From an uncultured Chloroflexota bacterium (GTDB lineage Bacteria; Chloroflexota; Chloroflexia; Thermomicrobiales; UBA6265), in contig CALGSZ010000105.1 of the NCBI GenBank assembly GCA_937901745.1, positions 124,001 to 188,000 on the forward strand: 64,000 bases of DNA, read 5' to 3'. Shown here one piece after another: positions 28,705 to 37,028 of the stretch; the stretch's first letter is position 1; each line of letters opens with the position of its first letter. The translations under genes and the position numbers were made by a program. Below the pieces are notes generated by a model. The model ran no database searches, was not told the DNA's origin, and saw only the letters and a program-made list of their open reading frames with translations.

Positions 28705-29214
28705 TCAGCGTTCCAGCGACTCCGCCCGCGTCCAGTCGCCGCTGCGCCCGCCGGATTTCTCCTCTAGCTGGATCGCCTCGATCGTCATCCCCCGGTCCAC
28801 GGCCTTCACCATGTCGTAGATCGTCAGCGCGGCGGCGCTGACAGCAGTCAACGCTTCCATCTCAACGCCCGTCTTTCCGTGCGTTTCGACACGCGCCCGG
28901 ATCGAGACCGCCGCCTCCTCGATCTCGAAGCTGACCTCGATCCGCGTCAGCAGGAGCGGATGGCACATCGGGATGATCTCGTGCGTCCGCTTCGCGGCCA
29001 TGATCGCCGCCACCTGCGCCACGCCGAGGACATCCCCCTTCGCCGCCCGCCCCTCGCGGATCAGCGTCGCCGTCTCCGGCCGCATCGCCACCCGGCCGGA
29101 GGCCACCGCTACCCGGTGCGTGGCCGGCTTGTCGCCGACATCAACCATTCGCGCTCGCCCCGACTCGTCGAAATGCGTCAGGCGCGGCGCTCCACTTCCC
29201 TGATCCTCACTCAT
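28705..29214 (-). CDS. moaC: cyclic pyranopterin monophosphate synthase MoaC
   Basis: 169 residues from the ATG at 29214 (AGGAAG upstream); a longer frame is not needed. MoaC makes cyclic pyranopterin monophosphate in molybdenum cofactor synthesis. Family motifs: MVDVGDKPATHRVAVA, IPMCHPLLLTRIEV with its conserved His, and KTGVEMEALTAVSAAALTIY, followed by DMVKAVDRGM. No other moa/moe gene is nearby. Confidence 0.97.
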   Translation of the reverse strand: MSEDQGSGAPRLTHFDESGRARMVDVGDKPATHRVAVASGRVAMRPETATLIREGRAAKGDVLGVAQVAAIMAAKRTHEIIPMCHPLLLTRIEVSFEIEEAAVSIRARVETHGKTGVEMEALTAVSAAALTIYDMVKAVDRGMTIEAIQLEEKSGGRSGDWTRAESLER

Positions 29215-29531
29215 GCCACTTCCTCGCTTGCCGTATCGTCGCGCGCTGGCCTCACGTTTCGCGGTAATTGGCAGACAATCGCGTGTGCGCGACGGCGAAT
29301 CGTCCTTCGCAATCATCGGTCGCGCGCGAGGCCCCCCTCCCCGGCGAACGATATCGGACGATCGCCGAGAGGGACGGGGCCATTATCGTCTCAGCGACCG
29401 CGCGTCGCCCTGTTCACCTTCCTCCCAATTCACGCGCGGCGCGCTCCCCCCTTCCCTGATCCCGCGTCTCCGGCGATACTGCCGCCGTAATCCACGGCCT
29501 CAATGGTTGAGCGGGGAAAAGGAGGGAGTGC
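29215..29531. other. 317-bp divergent intergenic region
   Basis: It separates moaC (minus) and the hydrolase gene (plus). Open frames here are shadows without ribosome binding sites. No clear promoter or dyad was found. Confidence 0.4.
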
Positions 29532-30344
29532 GTGCCTATCGCAACCGTTGGTGATCTCGATGTCGCCTACGACGTTTTCGGCGAGGGCGAGCCGGTCCTG
29601 ATGATCAACGGGATCGGCGCCGAGCGGGGAGCCTGGAGTCTCCAGACGCCGGCCCTCAGCCGAGAGTTCCAAGTCATCACCTATGACAACCGGGATGTCG
29701 GAGAGACTGGCCCCGGCCGCAACCCGCGGCCATACAGCATGCGCCAGTTCGCCGAGGACGCCGCCGGCCTCCTCGACGTGCTCGGCATCTCGTCTGCTCA
29801 TATCGTCGGCGCCTCGATGGGCGGCGCCATCGCTCAGGAGTTCGGCCTGGCCTATCCGGATCGCACCCGCAGCCTAACGATCATCTGCTCCTGGCCGAAG
29901 ACCGATCCGTGGCTGGCCGAGCTGTGGGAGCTTTGGGAGCATCTTTTCGAGGCACACGGCGCGGTCGAGTGGTCGCGCACGACTTGGCTCTGGGTCTTCA
30001 CCCATCGCTGGTACCAGAACCCGGACAATCTCCGGAACCTGCTCGCCGACACGCAAGCGAACCCGCGACTGCAAACGCTCGACATGTACCGGCGCCAATC
30101 CCACGCGGCGAAGACGCACGACGCGCTCGACCGCCTGCCGCGCATCACCGCGCCGACCCACGTGATCTGCGGCGCGGAGGACATCTTCACGCCGCTCCGC
30201 TACTCGCAGGCGATTGCGAACGCGATTCCCGGCGCCCGCCTCTCCGTCATGCCAAACGTCGGCCACGGCATGTTCTGGGAAGCGACCGACGCCTTCAACG
30301 AGCTGGTGCTCGACTTTCTGCGAGGAGCGAAGTCGGCCAGTTGA
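29532..30344 (+). CDS. alpha/beta hydrolase (enol-lactonase-like)
   Basis: 270 residues from a GTG at 29532 with GGAGG upstream. Nucleophile Ser95 sits in GASMGG; the acid is Asp in CGAEDIFTP and the base His in NVGHGMFWE. An oxyanion-hole segment NGIGAERGAW is present. Best resemblance is to 3-oxoadipate enol-lactonase and small esterases, but the substrate is unknown. It is 230 bases ahead of a sugar isomerase-like gene. Confidence 0.88.
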   Translation: MPIATVGDLDVAYDVFGEGEPVLMINGIGAERGAWSLQTPALSREFQVITYDNRDVGETGPGRNPRPYSMRQFAEDAAGLLDVLGISSAHIVGASMGGAIAQEFGLAYPDRTRSLTIICSWPKTDPWLAELWELWEHLFEAHGAVEWSRTTWLWVFTHRWYQNPDNLRNLLADTQANPRLQTLDMYRRQSHAAKTHDALDRLPRITAPTHVICGAEDIFTPLRYSQAIANAIPGARLSVMPNVGHGMFWEATDAFNELVLDFLRGAKSAS

Positions 30345-30573
30345 GCGATCGCCTGCAGCTGGAGGCCGAAAAGATAACGGGAGGGAGCGCGGATCGAGCA
30401 ACTTCGGGACGTGGTAGCCGGGCACGTGAGCCGGTGATGGCCATTTGATGCCGGCAAACGCGGCGAACTTCGATCACCCGGAACGACGAGTGGAGTCTGT
30501 GCGCGACGCCGGCAGCGCCGGTGCGGCCGGCAAGCGCCAGTGAGATATCCGCTAGCGCGGAAAGGAGAATGCT

Positions 30574-31413
30574 GTGTCGGAGTCCGTTCAGAGCTTTCAG
30601 AACATCCCCAACCCGATCCTCGGGTCTACCATCGTCTTCGCCCCGTACAACCTGGAGCAGGCGCTGACCGGGTTGGCGGAAGCCGGCTATCGCCGGTGTG
30701 AGATCGGTGCGGTCAAGGGCTGGTTCGAGCACATCGATCCCGACACCGTGACCGACAAGGAGATCGCCAATGCCCAGCAGCTGCTGAAGGATCTCGGCCT
30801 GGAGCCGGTCAGCCTCAGCGGGCATTCCCAGCTCCACACCAAGGAGGGCAAAGAGCGTTTCGGCCGCGCGCTCGAGATCGCCGCTGAGCTCGGAATGCGC
30901 ATCGTCAACACCTTCACGGGCGATGCCGAGTCGGAAGAAGAGCGCGAGGCGTACTTCGCGAACGTGGCGGAGCTCTGTGACAAGGCCGCGAGCCTGGGCC
31001 TGACGATCGGGATGGAGACGGACAGCAACATGCTGCCGACGGCGAAGATCGGCCTCGAGATCCTCGACCGGATCAACCGGCCGGACGTCCTCGGCTTCAA
31101 CTACGACCCGGGCAACGTCGTCTACTATGCCGGCGCCGACCCGATCGAAGACATCACCTACGCCCTGCCACGGATGGTCCACATGCACTTGAAGGACAAG
31201 GTCGGCGGGAAGGGCGTCTTCAACTTCCCGGTGCCGGGCACCGGAGAGCTCGACCTGCGCCGCCTCGTCCAGATTGCCGTGGAAGCCGGCTACACCGGCC
31301 CGATTAGCGCCGAGGTTGAGTTCGATGAGCGCGGCTGGCCGGATTACGACTCGTGCCGTGCGGCCGCGAAGCAATCCGTCGTGAATCTCCGCGCGATGGG
31401 CCTGCCCGTATAG
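30574..31413 (+). CDS. xylose-isomerase-like TIM-barrel sugar isomerase/epimerase
   Basis: 279 residues from a GTG with AAAGGAG upstream. The metal ligands of the family are visible: Glu in IGMETDSN, Asp in GFNYDPGN, His in VHMHLKDK and Glu in ISAEVEFDE. Such proteins isomerise or epimerise sugars or inositol derivatives, and some are hydrolases. The neighbours do not fix a pathway. Confidence 0.88.
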   Translation: MSESVQSFQNIPNPILGSTIVFAPYNLEQALTGLAEAGYRRCEIGAVKGWFEHIDPDTVTDKEIANAQQLLKDLGLEPVSLSGHSQLHTKEGKERFGRALEIAAELGMRIVNTFTGDAESEEEREAYFANVAELCDKAASLGLTIGMETDSNMLPTAKIGLEILDRINRPDVLGFNYDPGNVVYYAGADPIEDITYALPRMVHMHLKDKVGGKGVFNFPVPGTGELDLRRLVQIAVEAGYTGPISAEVEFDERGWPDYDSCRAAAKQSVVNLRAMGLPV

Positions 31414-31782
31414 ACACGCCTGACCGGAGATTCAGGCCGGCACGGAGCGACTCGCAACGCTGGGTGTCTGCCGTCCGGCTTCGTCCACCTGAGCAGACGG
31501 GCGCGGATGATCCACCCGCGCCCAACTCCCCTATCCGCGGACGTCATCGGCGCTGAAAGGGAGCGCCCGGTGGCGTCCGCGTCTCACCTCCCCGCGCTGT
31601 CGCCTCCGGCGCGACCGACTGGCCACGGCTCGAATCTGGGCGCGAGCTTGCCACCGCGATCTCATGCGCTCATCCAAGGTGACCAGCCAATCGTAAGAGA
31701 GGTGCATGGGGCAAACGCGCTCCGTGACCGGGGCACTCGGGCACCGGTCGCACGGGATTCACGCCAAAGGAGGGCGAAGAGC
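31414..31782. other. 369-bp gap before the second cupredoxin gene
   Basis: A hairpin GCCTGA-CCGGAGAT-TCAGGC at 31418-31437 directly follows the isomerase stop and may end its transcript. GACCGG (31726-31731) and CCGGTC (31744-31749) flank a TCGGGCA 46 bases before the next ATG. An open frame from 31507 joins the cupredoxin frame but has no start signal. Confidence 0.45.
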
Positions 31783-32628
31783 ATGCACACGAGCCGGCGA
31801 TACGCGGCGCTGACCGCAGCGCTCGCGGTGATCATCGCGATGATGGGCATTGCGATCGGCACGGCGTCGCGGACGGCGCGCGCCCAAGGAGAAGAGGCGC
31901 ACCCGGCACATATCCACTCTGGCACCTGCGCGACCCTCGGCGATGTCGTCGCTCCATTGAGCTCGATCGGGCCTGAAGGGCTCGTTGACGGCACGCCGTC
32001 CGCTGGCGAGACAGCCGGGCCGGAGAGCGCGATTCCGGTCGAGGTCAGCATCACCACCGTGCCGATGGCGCTGGCCGACATCATCAGCGGCGGTCACGCC
32101 ATCAATGTCCATGAGAGCGCGGAGAACATCGGCAACTACATCGCCTGCGGCGACATCGGCGGCACACTGATCGGCACCAGCGACCTGGCGATCGGGCTCG
32201 CTGAGCTGAACGACTCCGGGCACCACGGCGTGGCCTGGCTGCACGACAACGGCGATGGCAACACGACCGTCTACGTCTTCCTCGAGGAAGAGTATGGTGA
32301 GGGAGACATGGGCGGTGGCGACATGGGCACGCCGGAGGACATGGGCGATCACGACATGGGTGATTCGGACAGCGCGGGAACCAACGAGGTAGCCGTGTCG
32401 ATCGCGAACTTCGCCTATGATCCGTCGCCGCTCGAGATTTCGGTCGGCACGACGGTCACCTGGACGAACATGGACAGCGCGCCGCACACCGTCACCAGCT
32501 CCGGCAACTTCCAATCCGGACGCATGGATCAGGGTGCGACGTTCCAGCACACCTTCGATACCGCTGGCACGTTCGACTACTTCTGCGAATTCCACTCGAA
32601 TATGAAGGGACAGGTCATCGTTCAATGA
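31783..32628 (+). CDS. secreted two-domain protein: SOD-like His/Cys domain plus amicyanin-type cupredoxin
   Basis: 281 residues from the ATG at 31783 (AGGAGG nine bases upstream). A signal peptide covers residues 1-35. Residues 38-170 contain PAHIHSGTC (H43, H45, C49) and AINVHESAENIGNYIACGDI (H110, C122), the same pattern as the protein at 3002 with one more His. A Met/Asp-rich linker follows (GDMGGGDMGTPEDMGDHDMG, near residues 174-193). The C-terminal domain has H235 in APHTVTS and C268-x2-H271-x2-M274, an amicyanin/pseudoazurin-like type-1 copper site. Likely a periplasm-side copper/electron-transfer protein; the linker could also bind Cu+. Confidence 0.82.
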   Translation: MHTSRRYAALTAALAVIIAMMGIAIGTASRTARAQGEEAHPAHIHSGTCATLGDVVAPLSSIGPEGLVDGTPSAGETAGPESAIPVEVSITTVPMALADIISGGHAINVHESAENIGNYIACGDIGGTLIGTSDLAIGLAELNDSGHHGVAWLHDNGDGNTTVYVFLEEEYGEGDMGGGDMGTPEDMGDHDMGDSDSAGTNEVAVSIANFAYDPSPLEISVGTTVTWTNMDSAPHTVTSSGNFQSGRMDQGATFQHTFDTAGTFDYFCEFHSNMKGQVIVQ

Positions 32629-32648
32629 GTCCCTTCTAGGGAAGCGCG

Positions 32649-32690
32649 CGCCCGGGGAGATACCGTATAACGCCTCCCCCTCCCCGGGCG
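32649..32690. terminator. hairpin between convergent genes
   Basis: CGCCCGGGGAG and CTCCCCGGGCG make an 11-bp perfect stem between the cupredoxin gene (ends 32628) and the flavoprotein gene (minus, ends 32729). It is a likely shared terminator. Confidence 0.65.
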
Positions 32691-32728
32691 TAGCGCTCGG
32701 TGGCGCAAGGGCTCCTTGCGCCGAGCCA

Positions 32729-33187
32729 TCAGGCGTCGCTACGCTCGAAGCGGCCAGACTTATCCAGCGGACGCAATCGAAAGAAGATGAGCGGCGAACT
32801 CGCTTCCAGGCCGCGCGAGACCAATCCCGTCCCATTGAGCGAGATCGTGTGCGCGGCCCGCTGCCGCTCCACGTCGTCGGTTAGCTCCTCGTAGATCGCC
32901 TCGACGACGACACATCGCCAAGAGGTTGGGGCATCAATCTCATCCACTAAGAAGCTAACGAGCGGCTGCTCCCGCATGACGTCGATTTTCCGACCAGGAC
33001 CACTGAAACCGTAGATGTATTTCCCGTCGTAGCCATAGTTGATCGGCACGACGTAAGGCCGATCGTTGGTCGAGACGGCAAGGCGGCCGATCTGGTTGCG
33101 TTGCAGCACCGCCTCGATCTCTTCCGGCCCGAGAAGACCAATCACGAAACCACCCTCATAATTCGGCAAGCCACCCTTCACGGTCAT
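32729..33187 (-). CDS. pyridoxamine-5'-phosphate-oxidase-like flavin-binding protein
   Basis: 152 residues with the split-barrel pattern of the NimA/PNPOx-like family: GRLAVSTNDRPYVVPINY, GKYIYGFSGPGRKIDVMR and PTSWRCVVVEAIYEEL. Such proteins bind FMN or related flavins, and many reduce small molecules. Start signals are weak. The gene stands alone between a terminator and another minus-strand operon's end. Confidence 0.85.
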   Translation of the reverse strand: MTVKGGLPNYEGGFVIGLLGPEEIEAVLQRNQIGRLAVSTNDRPYVVPINYGYDGKYIYGFSGPGRKIDVMREQPLVSFLVDEIDAPTSWRCVVVEAIYEELTDDVERQRAAHTISLNGTGLVSRGLEASSPLIFFRLRPLDKSGRFERSDA

Positions 33188-33330
33188 GCCATCCGTGCCA
33201 TGTGGCCATGACCTCTCATATGAGGCAACGTCTCTATCTTCCGCTTCGCGGAGTCACGAGACGGTCGCACGTACCTGCTGCTTATTACAAATTCGTCACA
33301 GCCAAGAGCCGGCAGGGTCAGGAGCAACGA

Positions 33331-33365
33331 GCCAGGGGAGGCGGGGCAGCCCCGCCACCCCTGGC
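33331..33365 (-). terminator. strong hairpin downstream of the NnrS-like gene
   Basis: GCCAGGGG-a-GGCGGGG-cag-CCCCGCC-a-CCCCTGGC forms a 15-bp stem with one A/A mismatch, 15 bases beyond the stop at 33380 (minus strand). No T-tract. Confidence 0.6.
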
Positions 33366-33379
33366 GCCCACTCCCCCTC

Positions 33380-34615
33380 CTATGCGCTCCGAGGCGCCGG
33401 ACGCGCCGGCGCCATGATGAGCTGCGCTCCTGGCCGTCCACTGAACGTACCGGCGACGATAACGGCAAAGAGCGCGAACCCTGCGGCAACCATCGCCTGC
33501 GCCGCCAGCAACCAGCCGGTCACATCGCTGCCAGAAGCGCGCTCGACAAGGGCATACACTCCCAGCGCCACTCCAACGCCAAGTAGCAGCACTTGCAAGC
33601 CGGCCAGGCGCGGCCAACGCAGCGGACGCCCGGCGAAACGCGGGACGAGGTAATAGCCGACTCCGGAGATGAGGAATCCGGTCCAGCCGAAGAGGTTGAG
33701 CTCGGCATGGACTTGGCGCAGCCGGGCGCCCGTGGCGGGATCGATCGCGAAGATAGCGCCAAGCGCGATCCCGGCCGCGAGACACGCGGCGGCGACGAGG
33801 AATGTCGGACGCGACCAGCCAGGCAGCGCCACGATCTGCGGAGTGATCGTCGCCAAGAAGAGCGCGAGCGCCGCTGCCTGGAGCGGTCCGGCAATGAGGA
33901 AGAGTCCCTTCGAGCCGGTGGCGAGCGCGATGAGCATCACCGGCAGCCCGATGGCGACGACAATTAGGTGCAGACGAATCGGCGCCACCGACCGCCAGCG
34001 TCGCCCTGTCCAGCGGCTCAGCACGTGGTAGCAGACGCCGGACGCCATCGAGAGGAAGAAGCCGACGAGCATCGCGTGCGCCCAGACGATGTCCCAGCGA
34101 GCCGTCTCGACGAGATCAGCGGCGATCAGCAGGCCGATGCCAAGCCCGATCAAGAGATACAGCCCGGAAAGGCGCGTGAACCGGGTGGCGAGCCGGTCAA
34201 TCGTCGCCTGCTCGGGGAACGGCTGCGGCGCGGAGTGACCGGTGGCTGGTAGGCGGAAGAGCCGGGCGATATTGACCATGAAGGTCACGCCGCCGGCCAG
34301 CGCCAGGACCGCTCCCGCGACCTCGAGCCAGCGCTCCGCCGCCATACGGCCGAAGAAAACGCCCCAAGCGCCAGCGATTCCCATCGCCACCTGCGCTCGC
34401 AGCCAATTGAGGCTCCGCCATTGGCGCCGCCCGAAAACCGGGATCACGCGGATATTGACCGCGTAGATCATCGGCGTCACGCCGCCGAGCACGGCGAGCG
34501 CCACTGCCGCCCGCCACCACGTCGGATGCTCCGGCATGCGTCCGACAGTAAGAGCGGCGGCCGCGAAGGCAAGCAGCGAGGCGACCATCGTCGCCGGCAC
34601 CAGGAGACGCCCCAT
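33380..34615 (-). CDS. NnrS/cbb3-subunit-I-like heme membrane protein
   Basis: 411 residues from an ATG at 34615, about a dozen predicted membrane helices. Histidines sit at helix starts in patterns of heme-copper-oxidase-like proteins: VWAHAMLVGFFLSMASGVCY and RQVHAELNLFGWTGFLISGV, with YYLVPRFAGRP following. It may bind heme and respond to or detoxify NO or handle oxygen, but it lacks a full oxidase signature. Its start is four bases after the stop of the DUF542 gene, so the two are one unit. The name is tentative. Confidence 0.7.
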   Translation of the reverse strand: MGRLLVPATMVASLLAFAAAALTVGRMPEHPTWWRAAVALAVLGGVTPMIYAVNIRVIPVFGRRQWRSLNWLRAQVAMGIAGAWGVFFGRMAAERWLEVAGAVLALAGGVTFMVNIARLFRLPATGHSAPQPFPEQATIDRLATRFTRLSGLYLLIGLGIGLLIAADLVETARWDIVWAHAMLVGFFLSMASGVCYHVLSRWTGRRWRSVAPIRLHLIVVAIGLPVMLIALATGSKGLFLIAGPLQAAALALFLATITPQIVALPGWSRPTFLVAAACLAAGIALGAIFAIDPATGARLRQVHAELNLFGWTGFLISGVGYYLVPRFAGRPLRWPRLAGLQVLLLGVGVALGVYALVERASGSDVTGWLLAAQAMVAAGFALFAVIVAGTFSGRPGAQLIMAPARPAPRSA

Positions 34616-34619
34616 GACG

Positions 34620-34868
34620 CTACGCTCCGGCCGCGGACTCAATCGCCGCGAGGACCCGCGGAATCGCGGTCTCGCGATCCACGCCATGCAACTCGAGTGC
34701 CTCGCCAAGCCGGTGCGCTCCGCCGCAGCAGAGATCGATACCGTACGGCGCGAGCGCCTCCAGTGTCGCCGGATACCGTTCGACCAGCTCCCGAATCGTC
34801 AGATCGGCGACCGTCTCGGCGGTGATAGTCGGCGCCTCACCAGCCTGATGCATGCGTCGCAATGCCAT
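34620..34868 (-). CDS. ScdA/RIC N-terminal (DUF542) domain protein
   Basis: 82 residues, ATG at 34868 with GTGAGGACATC just before. The domain IRELVERYPATLEALAPYGI followed by DLCCGGAHRLGEAL is the DUF542 motif found at the N-terminus of RIC/ScdA di-iron proteins that repair iron-sulfur clusters after NO or oxidative damage. Here the domain stands alone without the hemerythrin part. It is sandwiched between two membrane genes with gaps of seven and four bases. Confidence 0.88.
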   Translation of the reverse strand: MALRRMHQAGEAPTITAETVADLTIRELVERYPATLEALAPYGIDLCCGGAHRLGEALELHGVDRETAIPRVLAAIESAAGA

Positions 34869-34875
34869 GATGTCC

Positions 34876-35358
34876 TCACATCCTTTCTGCGGCTGGCGGG
34901 GCGGCTGGCTCCCGCTCCGCTGCACGCCGAACCGGCCGGGGCGCGACGCGCGGCCACAACTGCCCGACCACGATTGCCAAAGCGAGCGCCTGCAGCGCTC
35001 CCGAACCGACGAGTGTCAGCGACGTCCAATCCGCGGCATGCCCGGAGCGCTCGACCGGCTCTGCCGCGACACGCGCCAGCAAGCCGAGATTCAGTGCGGC
35101 CATCGCGATGAAAGCGGGGCGCTCGCGATACCCGAGCGGCAGGGCCGGGCTCCTCCGGCGGGGCAAGAGCCAGTAGGCAACACCGACCGCGAACTGGACG
35201 AACCAGCCGACGAAGAGCATGTGCCCGTGCGTCGGCGCGAGCCAGACGCGCCACGCTCCGGGAATATAGGGATCGGCCATCATTCCCGCGCCCGCCATCG
35301 CGCCCGCGAGCAGCCAGATCATCGATGCTCGCAGCATCCACGCGCTCAGGCGATCCAC
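34876..35358 (-). CDS. small cbb3/NorB-like membrane protein
   Basis: About 160 residues; start uncertain (GTG 35358, ATG 35337 or TTG 35388). Four predicted helices. APTHGHMLFVGWFVQFAVGV followed by AYWLLPRR is a heme-copper-oxidase subunit I-type segment, and ALNLGLLARVAAEP a second helix. The C-terminal ~25 residues are Arg/Ala/Pro-rich. It resembles roughly one third of a subunit I and may pair with the larger protein encoded at 33380. First gene of a tight three-gene operon. Confidence 0.7.
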   Translation of the reverse strand: MDRLSAWMLRASMIWLLAGAMAGAGMMADPYIPGAWRVWLAPTHGHMLFVGWFVQFAVGVAYWLLPRRRSPALPLGYRERPAFIAMAALNLGLLARVAAEPVERSGHAADWTSLTLVGSGALQALALAIVVGQLWPRVAPRPVRRAAEREPAAPPAAERM

Positions 35359-35508
35359 GTAACCTTCACACGACGCACGAGCAAGCAAGCAATCGTGCCA
35401 GAGGCAATGCTCCGGCTAGCTCTCCATCGTCGGCGAACGCGGGATGCAAAGCCGTCACATTTCGCGGCCGGGACGTTACAAAAACGTTGCAAATCGCGGC
35501 CGACCGGA

Positions 35509-36450
35509 TCACCAGATCCGATCGAGCCGCTGCTCCAATTCCACCCCCACTTCTGCGAGCGGGCTCTGCGCGAGCCAGCTGCTGAGGGCGGTCATCTGCC
35601 CGGTGAGCAGCAGCACGCCGAGGCCGATTAGCAACACGCCACTGACCACCGACGTCGAGTGGGCAAAGGCGTGCACCCGGCCCAGACGAAACTCCCATGC
35701 TCGCCCGCGCAGGAGTTGGGCCAGCCGCCCGCGCGCCTCACCCCGTAGCAGGAGAGAAACGAAGATCAGGATCGGCAACCCGAGTCCAAGGACGTAAACG
35801 ACGGCGAGCAAGCCGCCAGCCAGCAGCGAGAGCACTCCCGCGGTCGTCGAGCCCTCTGTGAGCAGGAGCGTCAACACCGATCCGAGAATCGGTCCGACGC
35901 AGGTCGTCCACCCCAGCGCGAAGATCAGGCCGTAGACGTATGCGCCGCCAGCGGTGAATCCGGGCCGGCGAAAGACTCGGAGCCCGGCAAACCCCTTGCC
36001 CATCAGGCTCATCACGCCGAAGACGATCACGACGATGCCGCCGAACGTGGTGAGGAGCTCTTGGTGATCGAGCACCAGCGAGCCGAGCGTCGTGAACCCC
36101 GCGCCGAGCACCGCCATGGTCGTTGCTACGCCGGTCAGGAACGCCACGGTCACCACCCCGATCCGCTCCCGGCGCTCTTGTAACGCGACCGAGAAGTAGC
36201 CGATCAAGATCGGCAAGGAGCAGGGCGACAGCACCGAGAGGATGCCGGCCAGGAACGCCGGCAGCGCCAGAGTCAGCACATCACCGGCCAGCTCCGGCGC
36301 GTCTAAGGCGACGCTGAGCAGCGAGACGGAGATCAGCAAGACGACTAGCAGCGCCAGGGTGATCGCGAACGAGCGTGCCGCGAGCCGCCACTCTCCTCCT
36401 TGGCGATTCGCTCCCAGCGCTGGAGCAGTGGGCTGGGCTGATGCGCTCAT
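35509..36450 (-). CDS. ccdA: CcdA-type thiol-disulfide transmembrane protein
   Basis: 313 residues. CcdA carries reducing equivalents across the membrane for cytochrome c maturation and copper-site assembly. The two redox cysteines are in LSPCSLPILIGYF and GWTTCVGPILGS. About eight helices are predicted, with extra N- and C-terminal arms. Its ATG overlaps the TlpA stop (ATGA), so the two are coupled. Confidence 0.94.
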   Translation of the reverse strand: MSASAQPTAPALGANRQGGEWRLAARSFAITLALLVVLLISVSLLSVALDAPELAGDVLTLALPAFLAGILSVLSPCSLPILIGYFSVALQERRERIGVVTVAFLTGVATTMAVLGAGFTTLGSLVLDHQELLTTFGGIVVIVFGVMSLMGKGFAGLRVFRRPGFTAGGAYVYGLIFALGWTTCVGPILGSVLTLLLTEGSTTAGVLSLLAGGLLAVVYVLGLGLPILIFVSLLLRGEARGRLAQLLRGRAWEFRLGRVHAFAHSTSVVSGVLLIGLGVLLLTGQMTALSSWLAQSPLAEVGVELEQRLDRIW

Positions 36451-37025
36451 CCTGCTTCCCCTCCCACGTCGCCACCGGCGCGAGCGGCGCGGATCAAATC
36501 ATTCAGCCGATCTTCATCGAGTGGGCCAAGCACGAAGTCACGCACGATGCCGGACGAATCGAGCGCGACGGTTACCGGCAAGTTCGTCACGCGATAGGCC
36601 CGCGTCACCTTTCCGTTGCGGTCCAGCAAGAGCGGAAACGTGGCGCCGGTCTCCTCGGCCAGGCGCTCAACGGTCTCCGGACCTTCGCGCAGATTGATGC
36701 CGATGACGGTGATCTCCTCTGAGTTGGCCTCATCGAGCAAGGCCATCTCTTCCTTGCAGTTCTCGCACCAGGAAGCGAAGAAGTTGATCAAGAGCGGCTG
36801 CCCGAGATGATCGTCGAGCGAAACGGCCTCCCCGGCCGCGTTCTCCAAGCGGAAATTCGGCGCCCGCTGACCGGGGCGACTTCCCGTCTCCTTATCCCCG
36901 TCTGGCCACGAAATCACCCCAAGGCTATTGCCGCTGGCGCCGCCGCCACAGCTCGCCAGCAAGATCACCACGGCGAGCGCGCCGGCCAGCGGCATGAAGT
37001 TGCGACGCAGCATGCTCCTAGACAC
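36447..37025 (-). CDS. TlpA-like thioredoxin-fold lipoprotein
   Basis: 192 residues from a GTG at 37025 with GGAGG eight bases upstream; it is four bases from the preceding stop. A lipobox LLASC precedes the mature part, so it is probably membrane-anchored outside the cell. The redox motif is FASWCENCKEEM, and the cis-proline is in TNLPVTVALD. It would keep Cys residues of apocytochrome c or CuA/Sco reduced using electrons from CcdA. Confidence 0.92.
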   Translation of the reverse strand: MSRSMLRRNFMPLAGALAVVILLASCGGGASGNSLGVISWPDGDKETGSRPGQRAPNFRLENAAGEAVSLDDHLGQPLLINFFASWCENCKEEMALLDEANSEEITVIGINLREGPETVERLAEETGATFPLLLDRNGKVTRAYRVTNLPVTVALDSSGIVRDFVLGPLDEDRLNDLIRAARAGGDVGGEAG

Positions 37026-37028
37026 GCG

